A DNA stretch of 51,995 nt, from the NCBI GenBank assembly GCA_016124585.1, contig WGNL01000041.1:1-51995 (forward strand), given 5' to 3'. Position 1 is the first letter of the stretch; every line of letters begins with the position of its first letter. Below, piece by piece: positions 40,844 through 49,856 of the stretch. The notes beneath the pieces are model-generated. The model saw only the letters and a program-made list of their open reading frames with translations, ran no database searches and was not told where the DNA came from. The translations under genes and the position numbers were made by a program. Source of the stretch: Bacteroidota bacterium. GTDB taxonomy: Bacteria > Bacteroidota > Bacteroidia > Chitinophagales > Saprospiraceae.

Positions 40844-41868
40844 GTGAACATATCCTTCCCTTCCATTTTCCCCTTCCGCCAAGTGACGAACCAGTCGGCT
40901 ACTAACAACGCTAGGGCAAGGAAAACAAAATACTGAAAATAACTGTAGAAAGAGGAGAATCCCAACACCTCCAAATCTTTTTTCTCCATCTTATCAATTC
41001 GGGCTTGCAGTGCTTCCGCCACGGCATCGTCGCCACTCATGACGTTGAAATACATACCTCCGCCTTTTTCAGCGAGGTCACGTAGGATTTTTTCATTAAG
41101 CCGGGAGGTCACGGTTTGGTTGTTTTCATCCCGTTTGTATTCCACTCCGCCATTCGATTTGATGGGAATCGGAGCGCCTTCAGCGGTGCCCACGCCGATA
41201 GTAAACTGTATGACGCCTTCCTCCCTTGCCTTTTCGGCTTCCTCCACTGCCTCCCCACCAGTGTCCTCCCCATCAGTAATGAGCACGAGCGCTTTATGGG
41301 TTTCATTTCCACTGCCTTGCAGTGCCCTGCGGGCAATGCTGATAGCCTCCCCAATTGCTGAGCCTTGAGATGCGGCAAGGTCGGGGCTTGCAATGCGCAG
41401 GAACATCTGTGTAGCGGCATAATCGGTGGTTACGGGCATTTGGAGGTAGGCACTCCCCGCAAAATATACGATTCCGATGCGGTTGCCTTTGAGTTTCTCG
41501 ACCAAGCCCTCGGCAAATTTCTTCGCTCTTTCCAATCGGTTCGGAGGGATGTCCTGGGTGTACATGCTGTTCGAAATATCGAGGGCTATGAGTACGTCCA
41601 CGCTTTTCCGCTTGACTTTTTCCCGTTTGTTTCCCCATTGCGGGTTTGCAGCGCCAAGTATAAGAAACACCAGCGCCGTGAGCACAAGGCCGAATTTTAG
41701 TCGGTGTTTCCAGCGACTGGCTTCCGGCATGAGCAGGGGTGCGAGGTGGCTTTCGGCAAAGCGGTCAATCGCCTGTTTGCGCCAGCGCCAAAAAAACCAG
41801 AATGCCAAAACCAGCAGCGGCAGCATAGCAAATGCGTAGAGATATGATGGATGCTCGAATCGAAACAA
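40840..41868 (-). CDS. batA: BatA-like VWA-domain membrane protein
   Basis: The likely start is a TTG at 41868 giving (M)FRFEHPSYLYAFAMLPLL, the normal BatA N-terminus; the upstream ATG at 41937 would run through an inverted repeat. It has 342 residues: two N-terminal spans, a VWA domain from about residue 70 with the MIDAS motif ALDISNSMYTQD and the later ITDGEDTGG, and a C-terminal span (YFQYFVFLALALLVADWFV). BatA is part of the Bacteroidota bat (aerotolerance) set. Here it stands without MoxR, DUF58 or BatB neighbours; the gene upstream is an unrelated epimerase. It overlaps the end of ligA by 4 bases, convergent. Confidence 0.87.
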   Translation of the reverse strand: MFRFEHPSYLYAFAMLPLLVLAFWFFWRWRKQAIDRFAESHLAPLLMPEASRWKHRLKFGLVLTALVFLILGAANPQWGNKREKVKRKSVDVLIALDISNSMYTQDIPPNRLERAKKFAEGLVEKLKGNRIGIVYFAGSAYLQMPVTTDYAATQMFLRIASPDLAASQGSAIGEAISIARRALQGSGNETHKALVLITDGEDTGGEAVEEAEKAREEGVIQFTIGVGTAEGAPIPIKSNGGVEYKRDENNQTVTSRLNEKILRDLAEKGGGMYFNVMSGDDAVAEALQARIDKMEKKDLEVLGFSSFYSYFQYFVFLALALLVADWFVTWRKGKMEGKDMFT

Positions 41869-41883
41869 TTGTTTACAACGGTA

Positions 41884-41952
41884 AATGGTGAATGATAAAT
41901 GGTGAATATTTGTCATAGTGAATTTATCATTCACCATTTATCATTCACCATT
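41884..41952. repeat. Perfect 24-bp word-repeat inverted repeat upstream of batA
   Basis: AATGGTGAATGATAAATGGT plus GAAT (41884-41907) is exactly complementary to 41929-41952, with a 21-nt loop. Each arm is a tandem of AATGGTGAATGATA. It fills the gap between the epimerase stop and the batA TTG start, two genes in the same direction. Confidence 0.78.
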
Positions 41953-41964
41953 AGCTTACAAAGG

Positions 41965-42879
41965 TCAGATTTTTCTTCGTAACAAGTCTTTCAAGGCGGG
42001 CAACAAATCTGGAAACTGAAATTTAAACCCGATAGCTTCTATTTTTTTGGAGGAAACACGGGTGCTGTCAAAAACGACGTCGGCCATTTCGCCCATGGCG
42101 GCCCGCAGCACCAATTCTGGGGCGGGCAACATGATGGCAGGTTTGCCTACAGCTTTTTTTAGCTCCGCAATCAAGTCCTTGTTGCGGGCAGGGTGTGGGG
42201 CAACACCGTTATAAATCCCGCTAAGTTGCTCATTTTCAATAGCTTCGATAAAAATCCGACAGATGTCATCCAAGTGAATCCAAGACATCCACTGCTGGCC
42301 GTCGCCGAAGTAGGTGGCATTGAAAAACTTGAACGGAATCAACATTTTTTCCAAAGCACCTCCCTGCGTCGAGAGCACTACGCCGATACGGATGGCGACC
42401 GTTCTCAGTCCGGTTGCCGCAATTTTTTCCACCGCCTGCTCCCAAGCTGACACCGATTCCGCCAAAAAACTGTCCTTGCCAGCAGGGTCTTCCTCCGTCA
42501 TCAAATCGTCGCCACGGCTTCCGTAAAAACCGACGGCAGAGGCCGAGATGAATGCCTTGAGCGGCGTAGGTCTGCACTCGATTGCCTCTTTCAAAAGCAA
42601 GGTGCTGTCCACTCGACTGGAGATGATGAGGCGCTTGCGTTCGTCGGTCCAGCGTTCGTCGGCGATGCCAGCCCCAGCTAGGTTAATGACGTAATCAGCT
42701 TGGTCAACGGCCTCCTGCTCAATGGTCTTCTTACCCAAATCCCAAGCGTAAGCGGGGAACTTGGCATTCAGGTTACGCTTGCGGCTAAGGTGTAAAACCG
42801 TGTGGCCAGCCGATTGGAGCATTTGGCTGAGATGCATTCCGACGAGGCCAGAGCCTCCGGCGATGAGGATTGTGGGCAT
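41965..42879 (-). CDS. TIGR01777-family NAD(P)-dependent epimerase (YfcH-like)
   Basis: The protein has 304 residues. The Rossmann nucleotide site is ILIAGGSGLVGMHLSQML at the N-terminus, followed by YVINLAGAGIADERW, FISASAVGFYGSRG (SDR-type active-site region) and the DUF1731 C-terminal segment LRAAMGEMADVVFDSTRV. Length and order match the YfcH/SulA-like family. The physiological substrate is not known for this family. It is followed by batA in the same direction, with an inverted repeat between. Confidence 0.92.
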   Translation of the reverse strand: MPTILIAGGSGLVGMHLSQMLQSAGHTVLHLSRKRNLNAKFPAYAWDLGKKTIEQEAVDQADYVINLAGAGIADERWTDERKRLIISSRVDSTLLLKEAIECRPTPLKAFISASAVGFYGSRGDDLMTEEDPAGKDSFLAESVSAWEQAVEKIAATGLRTVAIRIGVVLSTQGGALEKMLIPFKFFNATYFGDGQQWMSWIHLDDICRIFIEAIENEQLSGIYNGVAPHPARNKDLIAELKKAVGKPAIMLPAPELVLRAAMGEMADVVFDSTRVSSKKIEAIGFKFQFPDLLPALKDLLRRKI

Positions 42880-42894
42880 GGTGGTGGTTCATGG

Positions 42895-42950
42895 TTTGTG
42901 ATTGGTGGCTAGTGCTGGCCAATCACCAGTAACCAGTAACCAATCACAAA
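42895..42950. repeat. Word-repeat inverted repeat (TGATTGGT / ACCAATCA)
   Basis: TTTGTGATTGGT (42895-42906) is complementary to ACCAATCACAAA (42939-42950). Inner words AATCACCAGTAACCAGTAACC repeat, and GATTGG also pairs with CCAATC at 42919-42924. It lies between the divergent epimerase and binding-protein genes, just upstream of a possible -7 box TAACTTCG (42960-42967). Confidence 0.6.
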
Positions 42951-43019
42951 AAATTCTACTAACTTCGGGCGTTCAAAGCCGGAACAGCCCAAACGGCTTC
43001 CGGTTCAAAAAATCTCAAA

Positions 43020-44783
43020 ATGAAAAAAACGAAAATCACCCTCACCTTGGCTTTTTGGGCCATCTTCCTAGTTTTATTTTGCGGCTCTTGTGGCGAAGAA
43101 GCTACAAGCAACAACTGGAAACACAATGATAACACCGCCCGGGTACGGCTGTCAACTGATATCACTACACTGAATCCCTTCATTGCCCGCTCAAAATATG
43201 AGCGCCTTGCCATCGAGCTGATTTACCAATGCCCCATGAATTTTGATTTCAAGACTCTTGCACTCGTCCCACAGCTTATCAAGGCTACACCAGTGGTCAA
43301 GGATATTACCGAAGGTGAATTCACAGGTGGGCAGTCTTTCACTTATGAAATATTTCCGGAAGCTGTTTGGGATGATGGGCAGCCCGTGATTGGCAATGAT
43401 TTTCTTTTTACGGCAAAAGCACTTTTTAATCCCAAAACGGGCGCTCAGCGGTTTGTCAGTTACATAGAGTCGGTGCGGGATGTACAGGTAGATGCCTCCA
43501 ACCCAAAGCTTTTCACGGTTTTTACGGACAAGAAATACTTCCTCAACACCGAGACAATTTCTAACATAAACATATTGCCGGAGCACATCTATGATGCTGA
43601 TGGGCTGATGAAAAAATTTGCCCTGAAAGACCTTACCGACCCAGCGAAAGCAGCCGCTTTGGCTGCTGACCCAGCACTACAGCAGTTTGGAGATGCCTTC
43701 AATTCACCTAAGTTTTCGAGGGAGATAGCCGCTGGTTCTGGCCCTTACAAACTGGCTGAGTGGGTGGATGGCCAACGGGTAGTTTTAGTGAAAAAACAAA
43801 ACTGGTGGGGTGAAAAACTGGCTGGGCAATACCCACTACTTCAAGCTTTTCCAGATACGGTTACCTTCATACCCATCCCAGACGCAGCAGCTGCTATTGC
43901 CGCCGTCAAAGATGAAAGCGTTGATGTAGCGTTTGAGCTTGATTCTAAAATGTTCAATGAGCTTCGCCAATTGGATTTCGTGAAAAAAGTCTATAACTTT
44001 TTCACACCACCTACCTATGTTTATTACTACACGGCCATGCAGAACCGCAACCCAAAATTGGCAGACAAACGGGTGCGCCGTGCCTTGGCGGAAACCATTG
44101 ATATGGACATGGTGATAAAAGACTTTTATGAAGGCTTGGCAGAACGGGCTGTCGGCCCTTTTGCCAACGACAAGCCCTATATCGACAAAACGTTAAAGCC
44201 CATTGCCATGAACCTCGATGATGCCCGAAAGCTACTAGCAGAGGCCGGCTGGACAGACAGCAACGGTAATGGCACAGTGGACAAAACCATTGATGGGGCG
44301 CTTGTGGAAATGAAGTTGCAGTACCTCTATTCTTCCAGCAATTTTGCTGAAAACTATGCCCTCCTGCTCAAGAACAATGCTCAAAAAATCGGCATCGAGA
44401 TAGAGTTAGCAGTTGTAGATCCGAAAGTTTTAAGTGAAAAGCGGAAGAACGGCGATTACGAATTGGCAGCGGGCGGGGCAGGCTACCAGCCAATTCCTGA
44501 CGACCCCAAGCAGTTTTGGCACACTGATGGCGCAGTTCCAGGTGGCAGCAATTACGCACGCTTCGGCGATGCAAAATCCGATGCCATCATTGACGGAATA
44601 CAAAACTCACCCGACGAAGCTACCCGAACAAAGCTTTACAAAGAGTTCCAACAAGTTATTTATGACGAGCAACCCTTCATATTCTTGTTCAGCCCGCAAG
44701 AACGCATCGCCATACATCAACGCTTTGAACCGGAAGTCAGCAGGCTTGGCATATCCTTGCAGCATTTAAAATTGAAGAAGTGA
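43020..44783 (+). CDS. Peptide/nickel-type ABC transporter substrate-binding lipoprotein (SBP family 5)
   Basis: The protein has 587 residues. The lipoprotein signal peptide MKKTKITLTLAFWAIFLVLF then CGSC lipidates Cys24. Family 5 binding-protein features include RLSTDITTLNPFIA, YEIFPEAVWDDGQPVIGNDF, GSGPYKLAEWVDGQRVVLVK, DKRVRRALAETIDMDMVI and the C-terminal FQQVIYDEQPFIFLFSP. It binds oligopeptides or similar ligands for uptake. The next gene is a DppB-type permease, 76 bp downstream with an inverted repeat between, in operon-like layout. Confidence 0.93.
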   Translation: MKKTKITLTLAFWAIFLVLFCGSCGEEATSNNWKHNDNTARVRLSTDITTLNPFIARSKYERLAIELIYQCPMNFDFKTLALVPQLIKATPVVKDITEGEFTGGQSFTYEIFPEAVWDDGQPVIGNDFLFTAKALFNPKTGAQRFVSYIESVRDVQVDASNPKLFTVFTDKKYFLNTETISNINILPEHIYDADGLMKKFALKDLTDPAKAAALAADPALQQFGDAFNSPKFSREIAAGSGPYKLAEWVDGQRVVLVKKQNWWGEKLAGQYPLLQAFPDTVTFIPIPDAAAAIAAVKDESVDVAFELDSKMFNELRQLDFVKKVYNFFTPPTYVYYYTAMQNRNPKLADKRVRRALAETIDMDMVIKDFYEGLAERAVGPFANDKPYIDKTLKPIAMNLDDARKLLAEAGWTDSNGNGTVDKTIDGALVEMKLQYLYSSSNFAENYALLLKNNAQKIGIEIELAVVDPKVLSEKRKNGDYELAAGGAGYQPIPDDPKQFWHTDGAVPGGSNYARFGDAKSDAIIDGIQNSPDEATRTKLYKEFQQVIYDEQPFIFLFSPQERIAIHQRFEPEVSRLGISLQHLKLKK

Positions 44784-44785
44784 GT

Positions 44786-44858
44786 GTTGGATTGCTGTAT
44801 TGTTGAATTGTTATTTGGCATAAAACAATACAGCAATCCAACAACCCAGCAATCCAAC
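44786..44858. repeat. Word-repeat inverted repeat inside the ABC transporter operon
   Basis: GTTGGATTGCTGTATTGTT (44786-44804) is perfectly complementary to 44824-44842, with a 19-nt loop. A second partial copy of the right arm (CAGCAATCCAAC, 44847-44858) ends directly at the permease ATG (44860). The word is CAGCAATCCAAC. Confidence 0.75.
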
Positions 44859-44859
44859 C

Positions 44860-46281
44860 ATGTTCCAATACCTCCTCAAACGTATCCTGTTGTTCTTACC
44901 AACGTTGCTGTTGGTGAGTCTGTTATCGTTTGGGCTGAGTAGGTTGTCGCCCGGCGATCCTGTAGCTGATTATCTTGAGGATGATGTTTTTGGAAAAATA
45001 TCTACGCCTAACGACCTGAGAACCGCCGAGAGAAGCTATGCCCAGGCAGCTGCCGCCTTGCATCTAGATAAACCCGCCTTCTATTTTTCCTTGAATTCCC
45101 AAGCCTACCCCGATACGCTTTATCGGATATTCATTGGCTTCAGACGGGAAACCCTGGAAAAGCTAGCTGGGCAATACGGCAACTGGCCCATGGTGCAGTC
45201 GTGGTACAACGGCATCCGCTCCTTCGACCTTAAAATCCTAAGCCTCCCCGACAGCCTGCGGGCTGCGGCGACCCCTATCAAGCAGCCATTGAAGGAGCTG
45301 TACACGAGCTACAAGGAGGGTGCTGTCACGGCAAGATTGAATGAAATGGAGCGTTCCTTCGGTAAAAACCCAGTCCTGGATTCTGCGCTTGGCACTGATT
45401 TTTTTACCCTAAAAAAAAACTATGAAAGCCTGAAAGCCGAGGCCAAACCTAGCATGCTCCGGACATCAAGTTTCCACTGGTACGGCTTTGATAACCAGTA
45501 CCATACGTGGCTAATGAATTTTCTTAGGGGTGATTTTGGCACCTCACTCCACAAGCGACAAACAGTGACAAAGCAGGTGAAACCAGCCCTTTTTTGGACC
45601 TTGGTGGTAAATATAGCAGCCATCTTTTTGGCCTTCATGATTGCTGTGCCGCTGGGCATCTGGTCGGCTGTGAAAAGGGGGAAAAAATTTGACAAAATCA
45701 CTTCCGCTGCCTTGTTCATGCTGTACTCATTGCCCGCATTTTGGGTAGCTACGATGCTGCTCGTTTTTTTCACCAACCCACAATACGGCATGGACATCTT
45801 TCCGGGTAAATTTCCGGATGACATTCCTGTGGCTGCACCATGGTGGCGAAAGATATGGCTGGCCGCACCGCACCTGATACTACCCATTTTTTGCCTAACC
45901 TATCCTGTAGTTGCTTATATTGCACGACAAGCAAGGGGCGGAATGGCCAATGTACTGGGACAGGATTTTATCCGAACAGCAAGGGCGAAGGGCCTTTCTG
46001 AAAGGAGCGTTATTTGGAAACACGGCTTCCGCAATGCCCTTTTCCCGCTTATCACGTTAGTAGCTTCGGTGTTGCCTACTGCAATAGCAGGGTCAGTAGC
46101 GGTAGAAGTTATTTTCAATATTCCCGGTATGGGCTGGTTGACCTTCAACGCCATTGCACAGAAGGACTGGCCGATTGTTTTCACCGTGCTGATGCTTGGC
46201 TCAGTGTTGACCGTAGCAGGGATGTTACTGGCGGATATATTGTATGCCCTTGTTGACCCTCGGGTCAAATTTGATAACTAA
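44860..46281 (+). CDS. ABC transporter permease, DppB type, with large periplasmic insertion
   Basis: The protein has 473 residues, about 130 longer than DppB/OppB. TM1 is RILLFLPTLLLVSLLSFGLS, followed by the usual LSPGDPVADYL. Residues about 80-205 are extra and predicted helical and periplasmic. Residue 206 on returns to the normal family (YGFDNQYHTWLMNFLRGDFG, five further spans), with the EAA loop around DFIRTARAKGLSERSVIWKHG that contacts the ATPase. No DppC permease or ATPase gene follows in this window, so the remaining subunits must be encoded elsewhere. Confidence 0.9.
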   Translation: MFQYLLKRILLFLPTLLLVSLLSFGLSRLSPGDPVADYLEDDVFGKISTPNDLRTAERSYAQAAAALHLDKPAFYFSLNSQAYPDTLYRIFIGFRRETLEKLAGQYGNWPMVQSWYNGIRSFDLKILSLPDSLRAAATPIKQPLKELYTSYKEGAVTARLNEMERSFGKNPVLDSALGTDFFTLKKNYESLKAEAKPSMLRTSSFHWYGFDNQYHTWLMNFLRGDFGTSLHKRQTVTKQVKPALFWTLVVNIAAIFLAFMIAVPLGIWSAVKRGKKFDKITSAALFMLYSLPAFWVATMLLVFFTNPQYGMDIFPGKFPDDIPVAAPWWRKIWLAAPHLILPIFCLTYPVVAYIARQARGGMANVLGQDFIRTARAKGLSERSVIWKHGFRNALFPLITLVASVLPTAIAGSVAVEVIFNIPGMGWLTFNAIAQKDWPIVFTVLMLGSVLTVAGMLLADILYALVDPRVKFDN

Positions 46282-46292
46282 ATTTTAAAATC

Positions 46293-46781
46293 ATGAGAAT
46301 TTATTTAATGGCCATGATATTGGTTATAATGAGTTGCAACAATACTCATAACCCAATGGACAATACAGCTAATGCTCCAAGTGACAGCCTCGATATGACC
46401 GCATCAATAACAGATACAAAATCAGCTGAACCTGGAAGTGTGATATTTGAAACAAATAAACTATTAAATCAAATAAACACAACTAATAATTGCCATTTTG
46501 AATATGCAGAAAGCAAGGCTCCGAACAAGGACATTGCTGGAGAGGCAAATATTATGCAGGCTGAAATTGATGAATTGGAAGCTCAAAAATTAATAAGTTT
46601 ATTTTACAAAAAATGCCATGATAACGAGCTTGAAAAATTTAATACCGATCAATCCTTTTGGACAAAAGGGAAGTATAATTTAAAGGCATATTTCAATGTT
46701 TTTAACCCTCAATCAAGTTATTTTACATGTCTAATAAAAGATGATGGCAAATATGCCTATTACACTTTGGGCAACCCATAA
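46293..46781 (+). CDS. Small lipoprotein of unknown function
   Basis: The protein has 162 residues with lipobox MAMILVIMSCNN (Cys15 lipidated), then a Ser/Thr/Asp-rich linker and a domain of about 100 residues with FEYAESKAPNKDIAGEAN, LISLFYKKCHDNELEK and SSYFTCLIKDDGKYAYYTLG. I recognise no family. It is clearly more AT-rich than the permease before and xerD after it, which suggests a recent insertion between them. It starts 11 bp after the permease stop. Confidence 0.7.
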   Translation: MRIYLMAMILVIMSCNNTHNPMDNTANAPSDSLDMTASITDTKSAEPGSVIFETNKLLNQINTTNNCHFEYAESKAPNKDIAGEANIMQAEIDELEAQKLISLFYKKCHDNELEKFNTDQSFWTKGKYNLKAYFNVFNPQSSYFTCLIKDDGKYAYYTLGNP

Positions 46782-46804
46782 TTTAGGCATTTTAAACCTC
46801 ACTC

Positions 46805-47764
46805 ATGTGGCAATCATACCTTAAAGGCTTCCATGCATATTTACTTTTGGAGCGTTCCATGTCCGGCAATACCATTGAGGCATATATGCGTGATATTGGA
46901 AAACTTGTCCAATATCTGGAACTACAACAAATTGCTGCCTCACAAACATTACCCGAAGGACAACAAAAACCGCCACTGCCCCCCCCTGGCGACTTGAAAC
47001 TGACTGATTTCCAGGCCATGCTCAAATGGCTCAACGAGCTTGGCCTGGAGTTGCGCTCCCAAGCCCGCTTGATTTCTGGCATCAAGGCATTCTACCGCTA
47101 CCTGTTGATAGAAGACATCCTCCAAACCGACCCCACTGAGATGCTCGAAACCCCAAAACTCAATCGCAAAATCCCAGAGGTGCTGAACTACGATGAAATC
47201 CAGCGGATGCTCGCCGAAATTGACCACAGCGACCCACTTGGTTTGCGCAACCGGGCCATGCTCGAAACGCTTTACGCTTGTGGACTGCGGGTGACGGAAC
47301 TCATCAACTTGCGTATTTCAAACTTGCATTTCGATGTGGGCTTCCTCAAGGTTTTGGGCAAAAACGACAAAGAACGCCTCGTGCCCATCGGCGAGGAGGC
47401 CGTGAAGCACATCGGCTTTTATGTGGAAGGTGTTCGGCGCCATTTGAAAATAAAAAAAGACAGCGAAAATGTACTCTTCCTCAACCGGCGGGGCAGCAAG
47501 CTGACCCGCATCATGGTCTTCCTGATTATCAAGGATTTGGCAAAAAAAGCAGGCATTGAGAAGAACATCAGCCCGCATACGTTCAGGCACAGCTTTGCCA
47601 CGCACCTCATCGAAGGTGGCGCCGACCTCAAAGCCGTGCAGGATATGCTGGGCCATGAGAGCATCACTACCACTGAAATCTACACCCACCTTGACACCGA
47701 CTACCTGAAGGAGACAGTACTGAATTTCCACCCAAGAAACGTGGAGATGCGGGGGGTGAAATAG
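46805..47764 (+). CDS. xerD: Tyrosine recombinase XerD
   Basis: The protein has 319 residues. The core-binding domain is 1-115 and contains a short Pro-rich insertion (EGQQKPPLPPPG). The catalytic residues are all present: Arg162 (ACGLRVTELINLR), Lys186 (LGKNDKERLVP), His258-x-x-Arg261 (SPHTFRHSFATHL), His284 (MLGHESITTTEIYTHL) and Tyr293. With XerC it resolves chromosome dimers at dif. Length and motifs fit XerC/D rather than an integron integrase, as the IntI-specific patch is absent. It is therefore not a partner for the attC-like site at the left edge. Confidence 0.93.
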   Translation: MWQSYLKGFHAYLLLERSMSGNTIEAYMRDIGKLVQYLELQQIAASQTLPEGQQKPPLPPPGDLKLTDFQAMLKWLNELGLELRSQARLISGIKAFYRYLLIEDILQTDPTEMLETPKLNRKIPEVLNYDEIQRMLAEIDHSDPLGLRNRAMLETLYACGLRVTELINLRISNLHFDVGFLKVLGKNDKERLVPIGEEAVKHIGFYVEGVRRHLKIKKDSENVLFLNRRGSKLTRIMVFLIIKDLAKKAGIEKNISPHTFRHSFATHLIEGGADLKAVQDMLGHESITTTEIYTHLDTDYLKETVLNFHPRNVEMRGVK

Positions 47765-47932
47765 TTGGCAGTTTGACGTGGATGTTAGACAATCAATATC
47801 TTAAATAGGGCTAATTATGTTATTTGCTCCCTTCGAACAGCCAACTGATTTTGTTAAACTTCGGCAAATACTTCATCTTTGCCGCGCATCTTCGAGTTTT
47901 ACATGCTTCAAAATTGGTAAAAGGGTCGCTGA

Positions 47933-49744
47933 ATGCCAAAATTGCCAAACACTGGCTTCTTTGTTTTTGAACTGCCGAACTGGGCTCATTGCCCACTCTC
48001 GAACTGTTATGCTATATTGTTGTTGCTAGCCCTTTCGGCCCTTATTGGCTGTGCCAACCCCATTGCCCCACAAGGTGGCCCAAAAGACCTCGACCCTCCG
48101 AAACTCGATAGCCTCCATTCTACCCGAAACTTTCAGACCCACTTCAAAAAACAGGACATCGTCTTGGCCTTTGATGAATGGGTAGAACTAAAAGGCGTCT
48201 TCACGCAAGTGGTCATTTCGCCGCCTTTGGCCAAGCGCCCTGAAATCGTGAGAAAGAAAAAAACCGTCCAACTCCATTTTGCTGACGATGAGGTACTGCG
48301 GGACAGCGCCACCTACGTTATCAACTTCGGCCAGGCCATCCGAGACCTAACGGAAGGAAATGTTGCACCCATCGTCTTTGTTTTTTCCACTGGCGATTAC
48401 ATTGACTCGCTCTCCGTGGAAGGCCAAATCAACGATGCCTGGACAGGCAAACCCGTCGAGAAAACGCTGTTCATGCTGTATGAAAACCTCGCTGATTCAG
48501 TGGTGCGCAAGGATCGCCCATTTTATTTCGCAATGACGGATAAGGATGGCAAATTCAAAGTAAACAATGTGAAGTCTGGCACATTCAAGGCCGTAGCGCT
48601 GAACGACCTCAACCTCAACTACCGCTTCGACAGCGATGCTGAGCAGATTGGTTTTCTTGATAGCAACTTGGTTTTAAGTGGGAAAATAATGCCCGACACG
48701 ACAGCTCAAGAGCTGGAAACTCTGCCACAAGACAGTCTTCAAAACGACTCACTAGATGTAAATTTAGATAGTCTGACCACAGACACCTTGCAGCGAAAAA
48801 TGCCCCTCCCCCCATCTGCACCAAAGGTGAACTTGCGGCTTTTTGCAGAGGAGCAGGCTTTGTTTTTGCGAAGCAAGGAAGTCAATAAATATGGGCAAGT
48901 GAAGCTCATATTCAACAAACCGCCAACCGATGCGAAGGTCAGTTTCGACAGTGTAGGACAGGTGGTGGTTTTTGAAACAGACAAGGACACACTACGGCTT
49001 TGGTACAATCAACCCGTGCAGGACATCAGTTGGCGGGTGTTCGTGCAACGTGACACTAGCATGGACACAGTGTTGGTGAAAACAGGCCTTCGGGCTGGAT
49101 TTCTTACTACCGCAAAACTAACGACTGCCATGAAACAGACTGGGCAGCCCGTGAAATTAAAGCCAGGGGAATCCTTCAAACTGGCGTTCAATTACCCGTT
49201 GGCCAACATCGACGCAGCTAATATCCGTCTGTTGGAGGATACATCGAAAACCGTAGTCCAACCCAAGCTCAATGTTGATTCGCTAGTAATGCGGAATTTG
49301 GTGGTGAATTTCCCTTGGAAGGAGGGCGTAGGGTATGAACTACAAGTGCTGCCGGGCGGGGTGACGGATATCTACGGACTGAGCAATCTGGACAGTATTG
49401 ACCAAAAAATAACCGCTGGCCAAGCGAAAGATTTCGGGACTTTGACACTGAAAGTCTTGCAACTTGATTCTTCAAAAGCTTACGTCATTCGGCTGCTTGA
49501 AAAACCTGAGTCGCCACCCGTGAAAGTTTGGACACTGTCGAATTCGACGAGCTTTCAGGCAAAACTGGAAATGTTGGCGCCTTCCACTTACACCGTAGAA
49601 CTCATCGAAGACCTCGACCACAATGGCCGCTGGACGACCGGCAGCTATGACCTCCACCGCCAACCTGAGCGGGTAGTTCGAAAAACATTGGAAGAGCTTC
49701 GGGCTAATTGGGAACTGGAAGCGGAGGTGAGTGGCGAGTGGTAA
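47933..49744 (+). CDS. Lipoprotein with N-terminal Ig-like (SbsA-type) domain
   Basis: The protein has 603 residues by the ATG at 47933. The N-terminus is odd (about 25 residues before the hydrophobic stretch YAILLLLALSALIGC), and the true start may lie later. The lipobox is LIGC, followed by ANPIAPQGGPKDLDPPKL, the usual opening of Bacteroidota Ig-like BIg_5 lipoproteins. An Ig-like domain (about 50-150: DIVLAFDEWVELKGVF, ATYVINFGQAIRDLTEGN), a carboxypeptidase-like domain and two further beta domains follow. It sits on the envelope; the function is unknown. DNA just before the signal peptide again uses a repeated word (GAACTG). Confidence 0.82.
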   Translation: MPKLPNTGFFVFELPNWAHCPLSNCYAILLLLALSALIGCANPIAPQGGPKDLDPPKLDSLHSTRNFQTHFKKQDIVLAFDEWVELKGVFTQVVISPPLAKRPEIVRKKKTVQLHFADDEVLRDSATYVINFGQAIRDLTEGNVAPIVFVFSTGDYIDSLSVEGQINDAWTGKPVEKTLFMLYENLADSVVRKDRPFYFAMTDKDGKFKVNNVKSGTFKAVALNDLNLNYRFDSDAEQIGFLDSNLVLSGKIMPDTTAQELETLPQDSLQNDSLDVNLDSLTTDTLQRKMPLPPSAPKVNLRLFAEEQALFLRSKEVNKYGQVKLIFNKPPTDAKVSFDSVGQVVVFETDKDTLRLWYNQPVQDISWRVFVQRDTSMDTVLVKTGLRAGFLTTAKLTTAMKQTGQPVKLKPGESFKLAFNYPLANIDAANIRLLEDTSKTVVQPKLNVDSLVMRNLVVNFPWKEGVGYELQVLPGGVTDIYGLSNLDSIDQKITAGQAKDFGTLTLKVLQLDSSKAYVIRLLEKPESPPVKVWTLSNSTSFQAKLEMLAPSTYTVELIEDLDHNGRWTTGSYDLHRQPERVVRKTLEELRANWELEAEVSGEW

Positions 49745-49755
49745 TCAGTACTAAA

Positions 49756-49856
49756 GGAGGGGTATTTAGTAGAAAAGTTAAGATAATCAGCGGGGAAGAT
49801 TCCATGCTTAATAAGTTAGTGGGTGTAAGTGATGTGAAGGGAGGGGTATTTAGTAG
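49756..49856 (+). repeat. 17-bp direct repeat in the 890-bp non-coding stretch 49745-50634
   Basis: GGAGGGGTATTTAGTAG occurs at 49756-49772 and again, exactly, at 49840-49856. The whole gap 49745-50634 has no coding frame I can support; two short frames (50012-50233 plus, 50208-50453 minus) lack recognisable features. No transposase, tRNA or CRISPR repeat is visible. It marks the change from core genes to the AT-rich accessory end. Confidence 0.6.

Noticed and set aside
46805-47764. XerD as a possible integron integrase for the attC-like site
   Set aside because: Catalytic residues and length fit XerD, the gene is 45 kb away, and no IntI-specific additional domain is visible.
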